A stretch of 64,000 nucleotides of DNA from Epiperipatus broadwayi (lineage: Eukaryota > Onychophora > Udeonychophora > Euonychophora > Peripatidae): NCBI GenBank assembly GCA_028023455.1, contig JAQFVV010000113.1, positions 1,535,268 to 1,599,267 of the forward strand. Direction: 5' to 3'. The position numbers and the translations under genes were made by a program. Below the pieces are notes generated by a model, which worked only from the letters and a program-made list of their open reading frames with translations, did no database searches and had not been told where the DNA came from. The first letter of the stretch is position 1. Each line of letters opens with the position of its first letter. Positions 63,801 to 64,000 of the stretch are shown here, piece after piece.

Positions 63801-64000
63801 AATATTCATATACGACAATCCTTGGTTTTCACAATATTGTATACAATTATCAATTCATGTTATTCTCTTCTACTATTGTCTGCTAGTATTTTCCTGCGCG
63901 CCTTTTCCCGATGCATCTTCTAGGTACTTTATTTAATTCTTCAATAAATTTCCGGTTTCCATGGATCCATTTTTATTAAGTAATTTAATAATATATTTTT
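60811..64000. other. AT-rich intergenic stretch to the window end
   Basis: No gene was recognised. A small hairpin CATTGAGATA / TATCTCAATG lies at about 61198-61233. Scattered less AT-rich patches (60960-60990, 61150-61255, 62980-63130, 63890-63970) show no frame or motif I can name; the 63-codon plus frame at 62952-63143 is not supported by any family resemblance. Confidence 0.45.

Overview
This window looks like non-coding, repeat-dominated nuclear DNA from an AT-rich invertebrate animal. The evidence is the very high AT content (roughly three quarters by eye outside the simple repeats), the absence of any long host reading frame, huge microsatellites, tRNA-derived SINEs with Pol III boxes and target-site duplications (TSDs), RTE-type and other LINE relics, two Penelope-like element (PLE) relics, a textbook non-autonomous hAT element and many foldback/MITE-like hairpins. 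Nothing is bacterial or organellar. I cannot name the species from sequence alone; a cnidarian, flatworm, mollusc or arthropod would all fit.

Layout. 1-14 kb: AT-rich DNA with a weak tandem repeat, a 430-bp inverted-repeat element, a perfect 261-bp palindrome inside a TSD-flanked insertion (3053-3409), an (AAT)n array, a LINE 3' relic, a tRNA-Gly-derived SINE with a 15-bp TSD and a complete 468-bp hAT MITE with an 8-bp TSD (12899-13382). 14.2-18.9 kb: an almost uninterrupted 4.7-kb (CT)n array. 19-28 kb: tRNA-type SINEs of two families, several hairpin families and an RTE 3' fragment. 28-35.5 kb: the densest retroelement area, on the minus strand. It holds an old RTE copy (28.1-31.1 kb) split by two younger insertions, a 340-bp foldback element with a second partial copy, another RTE fragment, and the best coding sequence of the window, an RTE reverse transcriptase at 33.6-35.5 kb, broken by two indels and one nonsense codon. 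36-47 kb: mostly AT-rich, with decayed RTE copies on the plus strand, SINEs, a MITE flanked by approximately 95-bp direct repeats and a degenerate tandem repeat of about 185 bp. 47.4-48.8 kb (minus) and 53.9-55.3 kb (plus): two 5'-truncated PLEs with GIY-YIG endonuclease sequence. Each is followed at about 0.4-0.5 kb by a hammerhead-ribozyme-like motif; the one at 55183-55210 has an intact conserved core. 49.3-49.9 kb: a foldback element with arms of about 225 bp. 56-61 kb: more hairpins, a compound CAAT/ATCT microsatellite and a pair of adjoining hairpins with shared ends. 61-64 kb: AT-rich DNA with nothing recognised.

No host protein-coding gene can be asserted. Two weak candidate exons (around 20.3-20.4 kb and 33.3-33.6 kb, both minus strand) are listed as such. 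The genes present are retrotransposon remnants and do not form a pathway; the biology to read here is insertion order, 5' truncation, template-switch palindromes and ribozyme-bearing retroelement tails.
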